DNA of 43,119 bases from JBBDYG01 sp040901765 (GCA_040901765.1 JBBDYG010000034.1:1-43119); one strand, 5' to 3'. Shown: positions 33,674 through 40,991, numbered from the stretch's first letter. Notes: generated by a model from the letters alone, not told the origin. Numbers and translations are program-made.

Positions 33674-33748
33674 GGTGGCTGTAGCTCAGTCGGTTAGAGC
33701 GCCAGATTGTGGATCTGGAGGTCAAGGGTTCGAGCCCCTTTAGCCACC
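33674..33748 (+). tRNA. tRNA-His (GTG anticodon)
   Basis: The cloverleaf is complete: acceptor GTGGCTG/TAGCCAC, D arm with AGCTCAGTCGGTTAGAGC, anticodon stem CCAGA/TCTGG around TTGTGGA (anticodon GTG, reads CAC/CAU), and T arm GGGTTCGAGCCCC. The special G at position -1 (33674) and C73 (33748) typical of tRNA-His are both encoded. CCA is not encoded. Confidence 0.97.
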
Positions 33749-33755
33749 CTCGATG

Positions 33756-33792
33756 CCACCGGCTGACGATATCCGTCAGCCGATGGCTTTTT
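33756..33792 (+). terminator. Rho-independent terminator after tRNA-His
   Basis: CGGCTGACG and CGTCAGCCG form a perfect 9-bp stem, with CCA/TGG extending it after one mismatch, followed by a run of five T. It starts 8 bp after the tRNA. Confidence 0.9.
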
Positions 33793-33974
33793 CTGCGCTT
33801 CGTGGGATGACGGGGCTCATGGATTAAAACGCGCGAACTGCACGGACGTTTGCGACTTGCATGTGCATCGCCAGCCTCGCAATGGGCTAAAGTATGTAAC
33901 GGTGGGCATTAGCCCGCTGGTCGCCGCGAAACAGATCATCGCCAGCCCAGAAGGGCGACGGCGGCCGGGCGACG

Positions 33975-34889
33975 TTAAGTGCATTGGTTCGAAACGCAAA
34001 TGCATTGACAGCAATCGCAAATTTGAAAGATCATTTGCACGTACGGATCGCCCCACATCATGGTGTCGCCTTCGTTCGGTTGATACAATCCAAAAACGCG
34101 CAATGAAGATTCGCGGATGACTGCGCCACCGGGTAAGATTAGCGGTTCGGGCCCAGTCACATCGTGAAGTTCCTCGGGGAATACGAGTTCTAATTCTTCA
34201 GTTATCCACTCCACTTCGGCGCTGCATAGTGGATTGTTGCACGAAGTTGTCGGTGCCCCCTGAAGAAACGGCCAATTGCCCCCGGACTTCAGGTGTTCCT
34301 CGTCCGTCAAATTGACGTCGTGCTTATCGCATAGCTCGCCGGTTTCTTTGGCAATCTTAATCGCTAGTTTCATTTCGTCGGGCGATAGTTGATCCAACCC
34401 AAACACAGTCAGCAACGAAAGTGCGTCTTCCGCATTTGTCGGATCGTACGGCTGGCGAGCGAACGCAATCGATCGGCTTGGAAAGGTCGAAGGAAATCCT
34501 GGATACGGAAAGGCGGGGTCCGCCTCTTCGTCGATCGGACTTATCAATTCGATTTCCGTGTCGGAGACAACTCGGTAGAGAGTGTCACCGGTAAGAGGCA
34601 CAAAACGATAACAGAGCGGCAACCATTTCACGCCGGGAATCTCGATATCGAATGCAGGGTCGTCGAGATTAAGTCGGTATAGCAGGTGAATCGGAAAATC
34701 GGCATTGACGATTCGCAGGCCGCTCGAAGTGAAACCGCCACCGAACGCATGCCCAAAGTGGTCTGCCCCTTCGCTTGTCTCGCGATAGTGTTTGAGCTTT
34801 CGGTGATTGAAAAGCGAGAGTGGCAATGCTGCAGCATCCAAGTGTGAATTCATCGCGGTGTAGCCAAATCGTACCGGTTTATGCCTCAA
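33975..34889 (-). CDS. Hypothetical protein, possibly DUF1963/YwqG-like
   Basis: The 304-residue protein (an ATG 12 codons later is also possible) has no signal peptide. Visible marks are PFPYPGFP-like proline segments in the middle, the phrase LKSGGNWPFLQGAPTTSCNN with nearby Cys pairs, and a Cys-rich end, QICDCCQCICVSNQC. A GG-x-P-x-x-x-Q segment followed by Cys and a GD-x-x-x-Q-x-x-F strand near the end are reminiscent of DUF1963 (YwqG) proteins, but the match is weak. The final Cys cluster could bind metal. It stands alone on the minus strand after the tRNA-His terminator region. Confidence 0.65.
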   Translation of the reverse strand: MRHKPVRFGYTAMNSHLDAAALPLSLFNHRKLKHYRETSEGADHFGHAFGGGFTSSGLRIVNADFPIHLLYRLNLDDPAFDIEIPGVKWLPLCYRFVPLTGDTLYRVVSDTEIELISPIDEEADPAFPYPGFPSTFPSRSIAFARQPYDPTNAEDALSLLTVFGLDQLSPDEMKLAIKIAKETGELCDKHDVNLTDEEHLKSGGNWPFLQGAPTTSCNNPLCSAEVEWITEELELVFPEELHDVTGPEPLILPGGAVIRESSLRVFGLYQPNEGDTMMWGDPYVQMIFQICDCCQCICVSNQCT

Positions 34890-35398
34890 CCCGCAAGCAA
34901 ATTCCCGCCGCGAAGCGGTTCTTTCTGCCCCAAGCCTCCGACTTGGATTTGTCTTTTATAGCCCCGCCTTCAGGCGGCTTGTGAAACGCCTCGAAGAAAC
35001 CGCCGCTAGGCGGTACTACCAACGGCCACATCGTCCCAAAAACTTTCCCACTTCGTCGTTGAAAAGAGCCACCTGATTCTGGTACAGTGTACATGCGAAT
35101 ATAATCCGCACTGGCTCTTTGAAAACTGAAGTTACAGATTCTCCCACCTTTGCATGAGGCTGCGCTAACGGTGCGCGCCGAGCGCGGCCACCATGAATTT
35201 TGTCCGCGCCAACTGGAGTCACGTCGGGCCTTTCCGGCCGAAATCCCCGAGGAATTCGCCCCAATGCATTTTGTCCGCTCCGCGGTGAATCGCGATTTCA
35301 GGACAAAACTTAGCCGACAACTTGCGAGTTTCCCGAGGTTTTCGGAGTTCAAGCCCGGGGTTGTGTCCAATGTGTCCGAGAGAGGGCGGACATAATCG
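34890..35398. other. Gene-free stretch with small palindromes
   Basis: No gene can be supported here. CCGCC-TTCA-GGCGG (34966-34979) and ACCGCC-GCTA-GGCGGT (35000-35015) look like REP-type palindromes. The segment ATTTTGTCCGC occurs at 35196 and again at 35269. Otherwise only short frames without family marks are present. Confidence 0.5.
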
Positions 35399-35484
35399 GT
35401 AGGTCAGGCTTTCTTGCCTGACTAGTTGGGGCTACAGGCGCATCTGCCCCGGCAATTTGGCCAGTCAGGCAAAGCCTGACCTAC
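35399..35484. repeat. Inverted pair of REP-like elements, GTAG head (as at 3304)
   Basis: GTAG plus stem GTCAGGC/GCCTGAC at 35399-35422 is mirrored at 35464-35484. Left loop TTTCTT-like, right loop AAA. The stem is the same as in the pair at 3304-3387, but the 41-bp middle is unrelated. Confidence 0.88.
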
Positions 35485-35485
35485 G

Positions 35486-35803
35486 CTAGATGTTCACGAC
35501 TTGCTCGTAAGGCTCCGCTGGCAGCACAAAGATTTTGCCGTCGCCCATCCGCCCGGTGCGGGCGATCTCGACGATCTTCCGCACCAGTTCCTCGACCCGC
35601 AGGTCGTCGACCCACAGCGTAATTTCAACCTTGGGCAGAAACGTGTGGGAGTATTCGCTCTCGGCGTATTGGTCGAGGTAGCTCTTTTGCTTGCCGACGC
35701 CCTTCACCTCGCGGACCCACACCGCCTCCAACGGCGCCCGCCGCAGGCCATCGAGAATTTTCTCGACGAGGAACGGCTTCACGATGGCGATGATTTGTTT
35801 CAT
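35486..35803 (-). CDS. P-II family signal protein (GlnB/GlnK-like)
   Basis: PII trimers sense 2-oxoglutarate, ATP/ADP and nitrogen state and bind partner enzymes or transporters. The 105-residue protein has the family start MKQIIAIVKPFLVEKILDGL, the ATP/2-oxoglutarate loop VKGVGKQK, a T-loop with YAESEYSHTFLPK and the nucleotide loop TGRMGDGKIFVLP. The Tyr in SEYS is at the place of the uridylylated Tyr51. It is a few residues shorter than GlnB. No amtB or glnA adjoins, so the partner is unknown. The neighbour on the strand is a 2Fe-2S ferredoxin gene. Repeats lie 5 nt before the start. Confidence 0.92.
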   Translation of the reverse strand: MKQIIAIVKPFLVEKILDGLRRAPLEAVWVREVKGVGKQKSYLDQYAESEYSHTFLPKVEITLWVDDLRVEELVRKIVEIARTGRMGDGKIFVLPAEPYEQVVNI

Positions 35804-35808
35804 GCGGA

Positions 35809-35890
35809 GGCTATTGGCTATCGGCTGTCGTCCGTCGGCCAGAAATCGAAACAGTCTGCCATCCGAAACTGCCGTCTGCCCTCTGCCTGC
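35809..35890. repeat. Heptamer arrays GGCTATC (with CCAGAAA tail) and CTGCCNT
   Basis: GGCTATT, GGCTATC, GGCTGTC and GTCCGTC end in GGCCAGAAA (35809-35845), the tail shared with 37619 and 40983. CTGCCGT, CTGCCCT and CTGCC follow (about 35869-35890). Together they fill the space between the PII and ferredoxin genes. Confidence 0.88.
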
Positions 35891-36279
35891 TAACTAAAGA
35901 AGTTGTCTCCGAACAAATTCAGCTCGGGGCCTGTTTCTACCTCCATGTCGCCCATGACCAAGGTTTGGCAAGCCAAACGCATCGTGTCTTCATTGCCGAG
36001 GTAGGCGAGCGACGGAAGGGGATCGGGGAACGGAACCTTGAACCGGATTTTTTCTATCGTGCCCATCGGACTGGTGCTGTCCATGCCTTTGACGATCTTC
36101 ACCCGGCAAGTACCGCATTGGCCGAAACCGTGGCAGTTGAGAACCTTGTTGATCGAAGCTCCAAACCCGTTAACCCCCTGGTGGACGTTGATGCCGGCTT
36201 TGATGGCCTCTTTGCGGAGGTTGGCCCCCGTCGGCACCTCGATTTCCTTTTTTTCCTTAATGAACTTGACGATCGGCAT
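35890..36279 (-). CDS. 2Fe-2S ferredoxin-type protein
   Basis: From ATG 36279 the protein has 129 residues. It is a plant-type ferredoxin fold protein: opening MPIVKFIKEKKEIEVPTGAN, the cluster loop NCHGFGQCGTCRVKIVKG (three Cys of C-x5-C-x2-C) and the fourth Cys in RLACQTLVMG. It should carry electrons in the cytoplasm. There is a short C-terminal extension, GDMEVETGPELNLFGDNFFS. A TTG five codons earlier is a possible start. The PII gene follows on the same strand, separated only by heptamer repeats, and the two could be cotranscribed. Confidence 0.92.
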   Translation of the reverse strand: MPIVKFIKEKKEIEVPTGANLRKEAIKAGINVHQGVNGFGASINKVLNCHGFGQCGTCRVKIVKGMDSTSPMGTIEKIRFKVPFPDPLPSLAYLGNEDTMRLACQTLVMGDMEVETGPELNLFGDNFFS

Positions 36280-36437
36280 GGACTGGTCCGGCAACCGTTA
36301 GTGGTCGATAATCGTAAGAGAAAATGGGCAAACTCGGCGAACTCAAGTTTAGCCCAACCCCCCGCCGACGAAAAGGCGGCCGAACCGTGTCGCATGTGGT
36401 GCGACGGCTGACAATTCCTTTAGGATTCTCACCTGTC

Positions 36438-36701
36438 ATGGACCGCCAGTACACCAAATTCCAGCAGAAGGCGATCAAGAACTACTACGACAACCGCGAG
36501 TCGATTTCGCTCCAGCGGCTCAGCGAACTCGTCACCGAGTTGTACCTATCCGAAGGCAAAGGCCGCGAGCGGCAGTGGAAGAACATCACCGCCGCCCTGC
36601 AAAAGCTCGGCCTGCCTGCGACGCGAATCGAACACCTCCGCAAACAAGACGACCCAAAGCTGCTCGCGAAGCTGGTCGAGGAGTTGATGGCCAAAGGGTA
36701 A
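36438..36701 (+). CDS. Conserved small planctomycete-type protein, unknown function
   Basis: From ATG 36438 the protein has 87 residues, is basic and all-helical: MDRQYTKFQQKAIKNYYDNR, ISLQRLSELVTELYLSEGKG, then the region to RIEHLRKQDDPKLLAKLVEE. There is no signal peptide or Cys. I recognise it as a type of short conserved hypothetical protein from planctomycetes without assigned function (recollection only). The upstream part of the longer frame is not convincing. A heptamer hairpin and thyA follow. Confidence 0.7.
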   Translation: MDRQYTKFQQKAIKNYYDNRESISLQRLSELVTELYLSEGKGRERQWKNITAALQKLGLPATRIEHLRKQDDPKLLAKLVEELMAKG

Positions 36702-36709
36702 GAAAGGCA

Positions 36710-36788
36710 GATGTGAGATGTGAGAAGGAAGAAGTTCGGAGGCGTGATTTCTTACTTCTGCCTTCATACATCCCACATCTCACATTCC
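36710..36788. repeat. Heptamer hairpin, GATGTGA/ACATCTC family, before thyA
   Basis: GATGTGA twice and GAAGGAA, GAAGTTC (36710-36737) face ACTTCTG, CCTTCAT, ACATCCC, ACATCTC and ACATTCC (36754-36788). The array ends one base before the thyA ATG. The five-unit order equals that at 10394 and 20739. Confidence 0.92.
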
Positions 36789-36789
36789 A

Positions 36790-37584
36790 ATGCAGCAATA
36801 CCTCGACCTCATGCGCCGTATCCTCGACCAGGGCGTCCGCAAGTCGGACCGCACCGGTACGGGAACGCGGAGCATCTTCGGCCATCAAATGCGGTTCGAC
36901 CTGTCGGCGGGGTTTCCGCTCCTCACCACCAAGAAGCTGCATCTGAAGTCGATCATCCACGAGCTGCTATGGTTCCTATCGGGCGAAACGAACGTTCGTT
37001 ACCTGCGCGAGAACGGCGTCACGATCTGGGACGAATGGGCCGGCGAGCGCGGCGAACTTGGCCCAGTTTACGGTCACCAATGGCGAAGTTGGCCCACACC
37101 CGACGGCCGCACGATCGACCAAATGACGGAAGTTGTCGAGCAGATTCGCGCAAACCCCGATTCGCGGCGTTTAATCGTCAGCGCGTGGAACGTGGCCGAC
37201 CTGCCGCGGATGGCGCTGCCGCCGTGTCACTTGTTGTTTCAGTTTTACGTGGCCGAGGGGCGCTTGTCGTGTCAGCTATATCAGCGTAGCGCAGATGTGT
37301 TCCTCGGCGTGCCGTTCAACATTGCGTCGTACGCGCTGCTCACGATGATGGTGGCGCAAGTGACGGACCTGCTACCGGGCGAATTCATCCACACGCTGGG
37401 CGACGCGCACTTGTACGACAATCACTTAAAGCAAGCGCAATTGCAACTTTCGCGCGAACCGCGCCCATTGCCGAAGTTGAAATTGAATCCCGATGTAAAG
37501 TCGTTGTACGACTTTTGTTTTGATGATATCGAGTTGAAAGATTACAACCCGCATCCACGAATCGCTGCGCCAATAGCGGTATAG
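36790..37584 (+). CDS. thyA: Thymidylate synthase
   Basis: ThyA methylates dUMP to dTMP with methylene-tetrahydrofolate, leaving dihydrofolate, which FolA (next gene) reduces. The 264-residue length equals the E. coli enzyme, and Cys146 in ALPPCHLLFQFYV falls at the same number as the catalytic Cys. Other family marks are RTGTGTRSIFGHQMRFDL, LTTKKLHLKSIIHELLWFL, YQRSADVFLGVPFNIASYAL and GDAHLYDNH. The start codon lies one base after a heptamer array and no Shine-Dalgarno site precedes it. Confidence 0.98.
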   Translation: MQQYLDLMRRILDQGVRKSDRTGTGTRSIFGHQMRFDLSAGFPLLTTKKLHLKSIIHELLWFLSGETNVRYLRENGVTIWDEWAGERGELGPVYGHQWRSWPTPDGRTIDQMTEVVEQIRANPDSRRLIVSAWNVADLPRMALPPCHLLFQFYVAEGRLSCQLYQRSADVFLGVPFNIASYALLTMMVAQVTDLLPGEFIHTLGDAHLYDNHLKQAQLQLSREPRPLPKLKLNPDVKSLYDFCFDDIELKDYNPHPRIAAPIAV

Positions 37585-37590
37585 CGACGT

Positions 37591-37669
37591 GGCTGTCGGC
37601 CGTCGGCTATCGGCTGTCGGCCAGAAAATGGCAACTCTCCCTCTGGCCGACAGCCGATAGCCGACAGCC
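37591..37669. repeat. Heptamer hairpin, GGCTGTC family, between thyA and folA
   Basis: GGCTGTC, GGCCGTC, GGCTATC, GGCTGTC and the tail GGCCAGAAA (37591-37627) face CTGGCCGACAGCCGATAGCC (37643-37662 and on to 37669). The arms match almost perfectly. The array ends 8 nt before the folA start. Confidence 0.92.
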
Positions 37670-37677
37670 CCAACGCC

Positions 37678-38193
37678 ATGCTTCTTTCCATCCTCGTCGC
37701 AATCTCGGAAAACGGCGTCATTGGCCGAGACGGGGGTTTGCCGTGGCGGTTGTCGGGCGATCTGAAACGCTTTAAGCAACTCACGATGGGGCACACGATC
37801 ATCATGGGCCGGCGGACGTGGGAATCGATCGGCCGCCCGTTGCCAGGCCGGCGAACCGTCGTCGTCTCGCGGCAAGTGGATTATCTAACGGGTGTCGACG
37901 GCGTGCCGGTTGCCCATAGTCTCGACGAAGCGATTCGGATGGCCGAACAGTTGGGTGATGTGGAAGCTTTCGTTGTCGGAGGCGCGGAACTGTATCGCGA
38001 GGCGCTCGGCCGAGCCGACCGGGTGTATCTCACGCGAGTCTTGGCCGAGATCGCCGGCGACACGTCTTTTCCGACAGTCGATTGGAACGGGTGGCAACAA
38101 CTTGAATCAACGGCACAACCGGCCGACGACAAGAACGTCTACCCTAGCGAATTCCAGGTCTACGAGCGAAGCGAACCGACATGCCAAAATTAG
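37678..38193 (+). CDS. folA: Dihydrofolate reductase
   Basis: FolA reduces dihydrofolate to tetrahydrofolate with NADPH and recycles the product of ThyA. The 171-residue protein shows LLSILVAISENGVIGRDGGL with PWRLSGDLKRFKQLTMGHT, IIMGRRTWESIGRPLPGRR and FVVGGAELYREAL; the Asp/Glu of the active site is in PWRLSGDLK (Asp). It follows thyA by 93 bp, filled by the heptamer hairpin, and its last codons overlap the start of tag by 13 nt. Confidence 0.97.
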   Translation: MLLSILVAISENGVIGRDGGLPWRLSGDLKRFKQLTMGHTIIMGRRTWESIGRPLPGRRTVVVSRQVDYLTGVDGVPVAHSLDEAIRMAEQLGDVEAFVVGGAELYREALGRADRVYLTRVLAEIAGDTSFPTVDWNGWQQLESTAQPADDKNVYPSEFQVYERSEPTCQN

Positions 38194-38768
38194 AGAAACA
38201 GCGTTGCGATTGGAGTCGGGCGGGCGACGAGCAATACATTGCTTATCATGACGAGGAGTGGGGGGTGCCAGTTCACGACGACCGCAAGCAGTTTGAGTTT
38301 CTCACGCTCGAAAGCGCCCAAGCCGGGCTGAGCTGGGCAACCGTGCTGCGGAAGCGAGAAAACTACCGCCGGGCGTTTGCGGATTTCGACCCAGAGAAGG
38401 TTGCCCAATTCACGGCCAAGCGTATTGAAAAACTGCTGCTCGATCCGGGCATCATCCGCAATCGGTTGAAAGTCACAGCCGCCGTCACCAACGCCCGCCA
38501 ATTTCTTGCCGTGCAGGAAGAAGCCGGCTCATTCGACGATTACATCTGGAAATTTGTCGATGGCTGGCCCATCCGAAACCTCTGGCAGACGCACAAGCAA
38601 GTGCCGGCCACGTCGCCTGAGTCCGACGCACTTAGCAAAGACCTCAAGCAGCGCGGATTCAAGTTCGTCGGCAGCACGATCGTCTACGCGCACATGCAGG
38701 CAGTCGGGATGGTGAACGATCACCTGGTAACATGCTTTCGGCACAAGGCATGTGGGCGGATGAAGTAA
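38181..38768 (+). CDS. tag: DNA-3-methyladenine glycosylase I
   Basis: Tag removes 3-methyladenine from alkylated DNA as the first step of base-excision repair. The 195-residue protein contains KQRCDWSRAGDEQYIAYHDE and EEWGVPVHDDRKQFEFLTLE (Cys and His zinc ligands and the E/W base pocket), the helix-hairpin LLLDPGIIRNRLKV and the C-terminal NDHLVTCFRH with the last zinc ligands. Length is normal. It overlaps the end of folA by 13 nt, so the two are probably translated in a coupled way. Confidence 0.96.
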   Translation: MPKLEKQRCDWSRAGDEQYIAYHDEEWGVPVHDDRKQFEFLTLESAQAGLSWATVLRKRENYRRAFADFDPEKVAQFTAKRIEKLLLDPGIIRNRLKVTAAVTNARQFLAVQEEAGSFDDYIWKFVDGWPIRNLWQTHKQVPATSPESDALSKDLKQRGFKFVGSTIVYAHMQAVGMVNDHLVTCFRHKACGRMK

Positions 38769-38832
38769 GCCGACACAAAGGAAGCACAGAAACAGCCAAC
38801 TACTCGACGATCTCATTTCCAGGGTATAATGT

Positions 38833-39054
38833 ATGGGGCGTGATAGGCATCCCAACAAAGAGATTGAAGCAGTTTTGCATCATGCGGAGCATCGGGGCTG
38901 GACGGTCATAAAATCGCCACGAGGACACTGCTGGGGTATGATTCGGTGTCCACATGGTCGCGGTGGCTGCCAGAAGTCGATTTGGTCCACACCGCGAAGT
39001 CCAGAAAACCATGCCAACGAAATCCGGCGTTTCGTCGATCGATGCACCCATTAG
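38833..39054 (+). CDS. HicA-like small protein, possible toxin
   Basis: The 73-residue basic protein reads MGRDRHPNKEIEAVLHHAEH, GWTVIKSPRGHCWGMIRCPH and WSTPRSPENHANEIRRFVDR. A small alpha/beta fold with a G-x-G/H catalytic-like His and the phrase PENHA-x-E-I-R is typical of HicA-related (double-stranded RNA-binding-fold) proteins. Some HicA proteins are RNA-cutting toxins. Cys pairs (CPHGRGGC) may bind zinc. TATAAT (38825-38830) stands only 2 nt before the ATG, which is odd: it cannot serve as the promoter of an mRNA with this start. A 94-residue partner gene follows 21 bp downstream. Confidence 0.7.
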   Translation: MGRDRHPNKEIEAVLHHAEHRGWTVIKSPRGHCWGMIRCPHGRGGCQKSIWSTPRSPENHANEIRRFVDRCTH

Positions 39055-39075
39055 GACTGTTCGAAGGAATTTCTG

Positions 39076-39360
39076 ATGACCACCTTTCAATTTACATTGA
39101 TACTGTCGGGAGTGGCCGAAATCACCCCTGAACAGGCTGATGCGCTATACTCGGCCACGGGGGGCGATATTGAATTCAATATGCGAGAGGGAGTCGCCTA
39201 CTTAGAGGTAGAGCGCATTGCGCCGTCGATAGGCGTTGCCGTCAACTCGGCCATTAGCGAAGTCGAAGGCGCTGGCATCGGCGTACGCGTCGTTCGGGTT
39301 GAATCGGATGCAGCTAATACCATCGCGAAGATCAATGCCGATTTGCTGGGCGTCGGCTGA
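39076..39360 (+). CDS. Probable partner (antitoxin-like) of the HicA-like protein
   Basis: The 94-residue acidic protein (MTTFQFTLILSGVAEITPEQ, ADALYSATGGDIEFNMREGV, YLEVERIAPSIGVAVNSAIS, then VEGAGIGVRVVRVESDAANT) has the alternating strand-helix look of a small ferredoxin-like or HicB-type domain. It resembles proteins encoded next to HicA-like genes in cyanobacteria and planctomycetes (recollection, not searched). The pair lies in the same direction, 21 bp apart, between tag and the convergent epmA. Antitoxin function is inference. Confidence 0.65.
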   Translation: MTTFQFTLILSGVAEITPEQADALYSATGGDIEFNMREGVAYLEVERIAPSIGVAVNSAISEVEGAGIGVRVVRVESDAANTIAKINADLLGVG

Positions 39361-39379
39361 GATTACGAAACCGCAGTCG

Positions 39380-40312
39380 TCAGTCCATCGCTTGAGGCAA
39401 TCTCAGGACGTCGTCAATCGTCTTCGCACCGACCGCAACCATTACCAGCCGATCAAACCCTAAAGCTACACCGCACGACTGGGGCAGACCGCGCTCCATT
39501 GCGGCGAGCAGGCTCTCAGGCAGCGGCAGCGCATCGCGGCCATCGGCGACGCGGGCTGCATTCACATGCGTTAGCCGCTCTCGCAGCACGGCGGCGTCCG
39601 TCAGTTCGTGAAAGCCATTTGCCAGTTCAATTCCCTTCCAATATAGCTCGAACCGCTCGGCGACTTCGGCCCCGTGGGCGTCTGTCGTTGTCGCCGAGAG
39701 TGACGCTTGCGATGCGGGATAGTGATACAGGATTTCCGGTTCCGAAATTCCCAATTGCGGTTCAATCCGCGTAGCCAGCAGCAGATTGAGCCATTCATCG
39801 CGATCGGCGTAATCCATCGCTTGCGGCTTAGCAACAGCGTGCTCTTCCGACACCGTTGCCAATTGAGCATCAGTAGCGCTGTGCGGATCAATGTCCAACA
39901 CGCGCAGGAATGCCTGGCGATAGCTCGTGCGGGCGCAGCGCGGTGCCTCCGGCACGAGCGCGTGCAGCAACTCTTCCAGCAGCAAGATGCCCGCGGCCAT
40001 GCCGTCGCCGGGGCGGTACCACTCGACGATCGTGAACTCTGGCCGGTGAAGCGGGCCGCACTCGCCTGCGCGAAACGACCGCGTGACTTGAAAGATCGGC
40101 CCCGAGCCAGCCGCGAGCAGCCGCTTCATTGCCAGTTCCGGCGAGGCCTGCAAGAACTGGCCATCCGCGGTGCGGATCGGCTCGATGTGCAATTCCGGAA
40201 TCACCTCCGGCAAGACCAGCGGCGTTTCAACTTCCAGAAACCCGCGCGTGCAAAAGAACTGCCGCAAGCGATCCAGCAACTCCGCGCGCCGCCGAAGAAA
40301 GTCGAAGTTCAT
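39380..40312 (-). CDS. epmA: Elongation factor P lysine ligase (GenX/PoxA)
   Basis: EpmA, a truncated relative of class II lysyl-tRNA synthetase, attaches (R)-beta-lysine to the conserved lysine of EF-P. From ATG 40312 it has 310 residues: an early RAELLDRLRQFFCTRGFLEV, motif 2 FQVTRSFRAGECGPLHRPEF followed by TIVEWYRPGD, and motif 3 GVALGFDRLVMVAVGA. The tRNA-binding N-terminal domain of LysRS is absent, as expected. A longer start (40351) only adds translated repeat DNA. efp is directly upstream on the same strand, with a repeat between, and epmB faces away from efp. Confidence 0.95.
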   Translation of the reverse strand: MNFDFLRRRAELLDRLRQFFCTRGFLEVETPLVLPEVIPELHIEPIRTADGQFLQASPELAMKRLLAAGSGPIFQVTRSFRAGECGPLHRPEFTIVEWYRPGDGMAAGILLLEELLHALVPEAPRCARTSYRQAFLRVLDIDPHSATDAQLATVSEEHAVAKPQAMDYADRDEWLNLLLATRIEPQLGISEPEILYHYPASQASLSATTTDAHGAEVAERFELYWKGIELANGFHELTDAAVLRERLTHVNAARVADGRDALPLPESLLAAMERGLPQSCGVALGFDRLVMVAVGAKTIDDVLRLPQAMD

Positions 40313-40325
40313 GCCATCCTTCGTG

Positions 40326-40353
40326 CTGCCCACTGCCCACTGGCCACTCACCC
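40326..40353. repeat. Heptamer array CTGCCCA between efp and epmA
   Basis: CTGCCCA, CTGCCCA, CTGGCCA and CTCACCC fill the whole space between the efp stop and a point 13 nt before the epmA start. Read on the genes' own strand the array is G-rich, unlike the arrays at the other starts. Confidence 0.88.
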
Positions 40354-40932
40354 CTACGCTTCCGGTTCCTTCGTCCGCTCGATGTACTCACCCGTGCGGG
40401 TGTCGATTCGGAGCCAGTCGCCCGTGTTGATAAACGCAGGAGCGCCGATTTCCGCGCCCGTCTCCAGTTTCACCGGCTTCTGCACGTTGGTGGCCGTGTT
40501 GCCGCGGGCGGTCGGTTCGGCGTATTCAACTTTGAGCACCACGTGGTTCGGTGGCGTGACGGCGATTGGCAGGTTGTTGAACACCATCATTTGGCACTCC
40601 ATCCCTTCCTTGAGAAACCGCCACACGTCGCCGACTTGCTCCTGCGAAAGCTCGTACTGCTCGTAATCTTGACTCCGCATGAACACGAACTTGTCGCCTT
40701 GGCGGTAGAGGAATTGGCCCGTGAATTCCATCACGTCGGCCTCTTCCAGCACCTGGCCGGCCCGGTAGGTCCGGTCGACCACCGTACCCCGAAGGAGGTT
40801 CTTCAGCTTACACTCATACAGGGCGTTTCCCTTGCCTGGCTTGCGGAAATTCATTTCCACCATCACATAAGGGGTGCCCTCGATTTGGACCTTGAGGCCC
40901 TTGCGAAAGTCGCTTGTGTTGTAAGTTCCCAC
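40354..40932 (-). CDS. efp: Elongation factor P
   Basis: EF-P enters the ribosome between the P and E sites and relieves stalling at consecutive prolines. The 192-residue protein opens MGTYNTSDFRKGLKVQIEGT and carries the modified-lysine loop NFRKPGKGNAL with Lys34 at the position of the E. coli beta-lysylated residue. The three KOW/OB domains are complete, with the usual QDYEQYELS and GDWLRIDTRTGEYIER ends. The lysine-modifying enzymes EpmA and EpmB are encoded on either side. Confidence 0.97.
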   Translation of the reverse strand: MGTYNTSDFRKGLKVQIEGTPYVMVEMNFRKPGKGNALYECKLKNLLRGTVVDRTYRAGQVLEEADVMEFTGQFLYRQGDKFVFMRSQDYEQYELSQEQVGDVWRFLKEGMECQMMVFNNLPIAVTPPNHVVLKVEYAEPTARGNTATNVQKPVKLETGAEIGAPAFINTGDWLRIDTRTGEYIERTKEPEA

Positions 40933-40954
40933 GCTAGCTTCCTGTGTTTAACAA

Positions 40955-40991
40955 GGCTGTCGGCTATTGGCTGTCAGCTATCGGCCAGAAA
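40955..40991. repeat. Heptamer array, GGCTGTC family
   Basis: GGCTGTC, GGCTATT, GGCTGTC and AGCTATC end in GGCCAGAAA, the shared tail. It lies between the divergent efp and epmB genes (23 nt from efp and 48 nt from epmB), together with a GTTTACGG direct repeat near 41021-41033. Confidence 0.9.

Noticed and set aside
34879..35370. 163-codon minus-strand frame before the PII region
   Set aside because: It runs through REP-type palindromes, is rich in Ser/Arg/Gly without pattern and lacks a family or ribosome-binding site.
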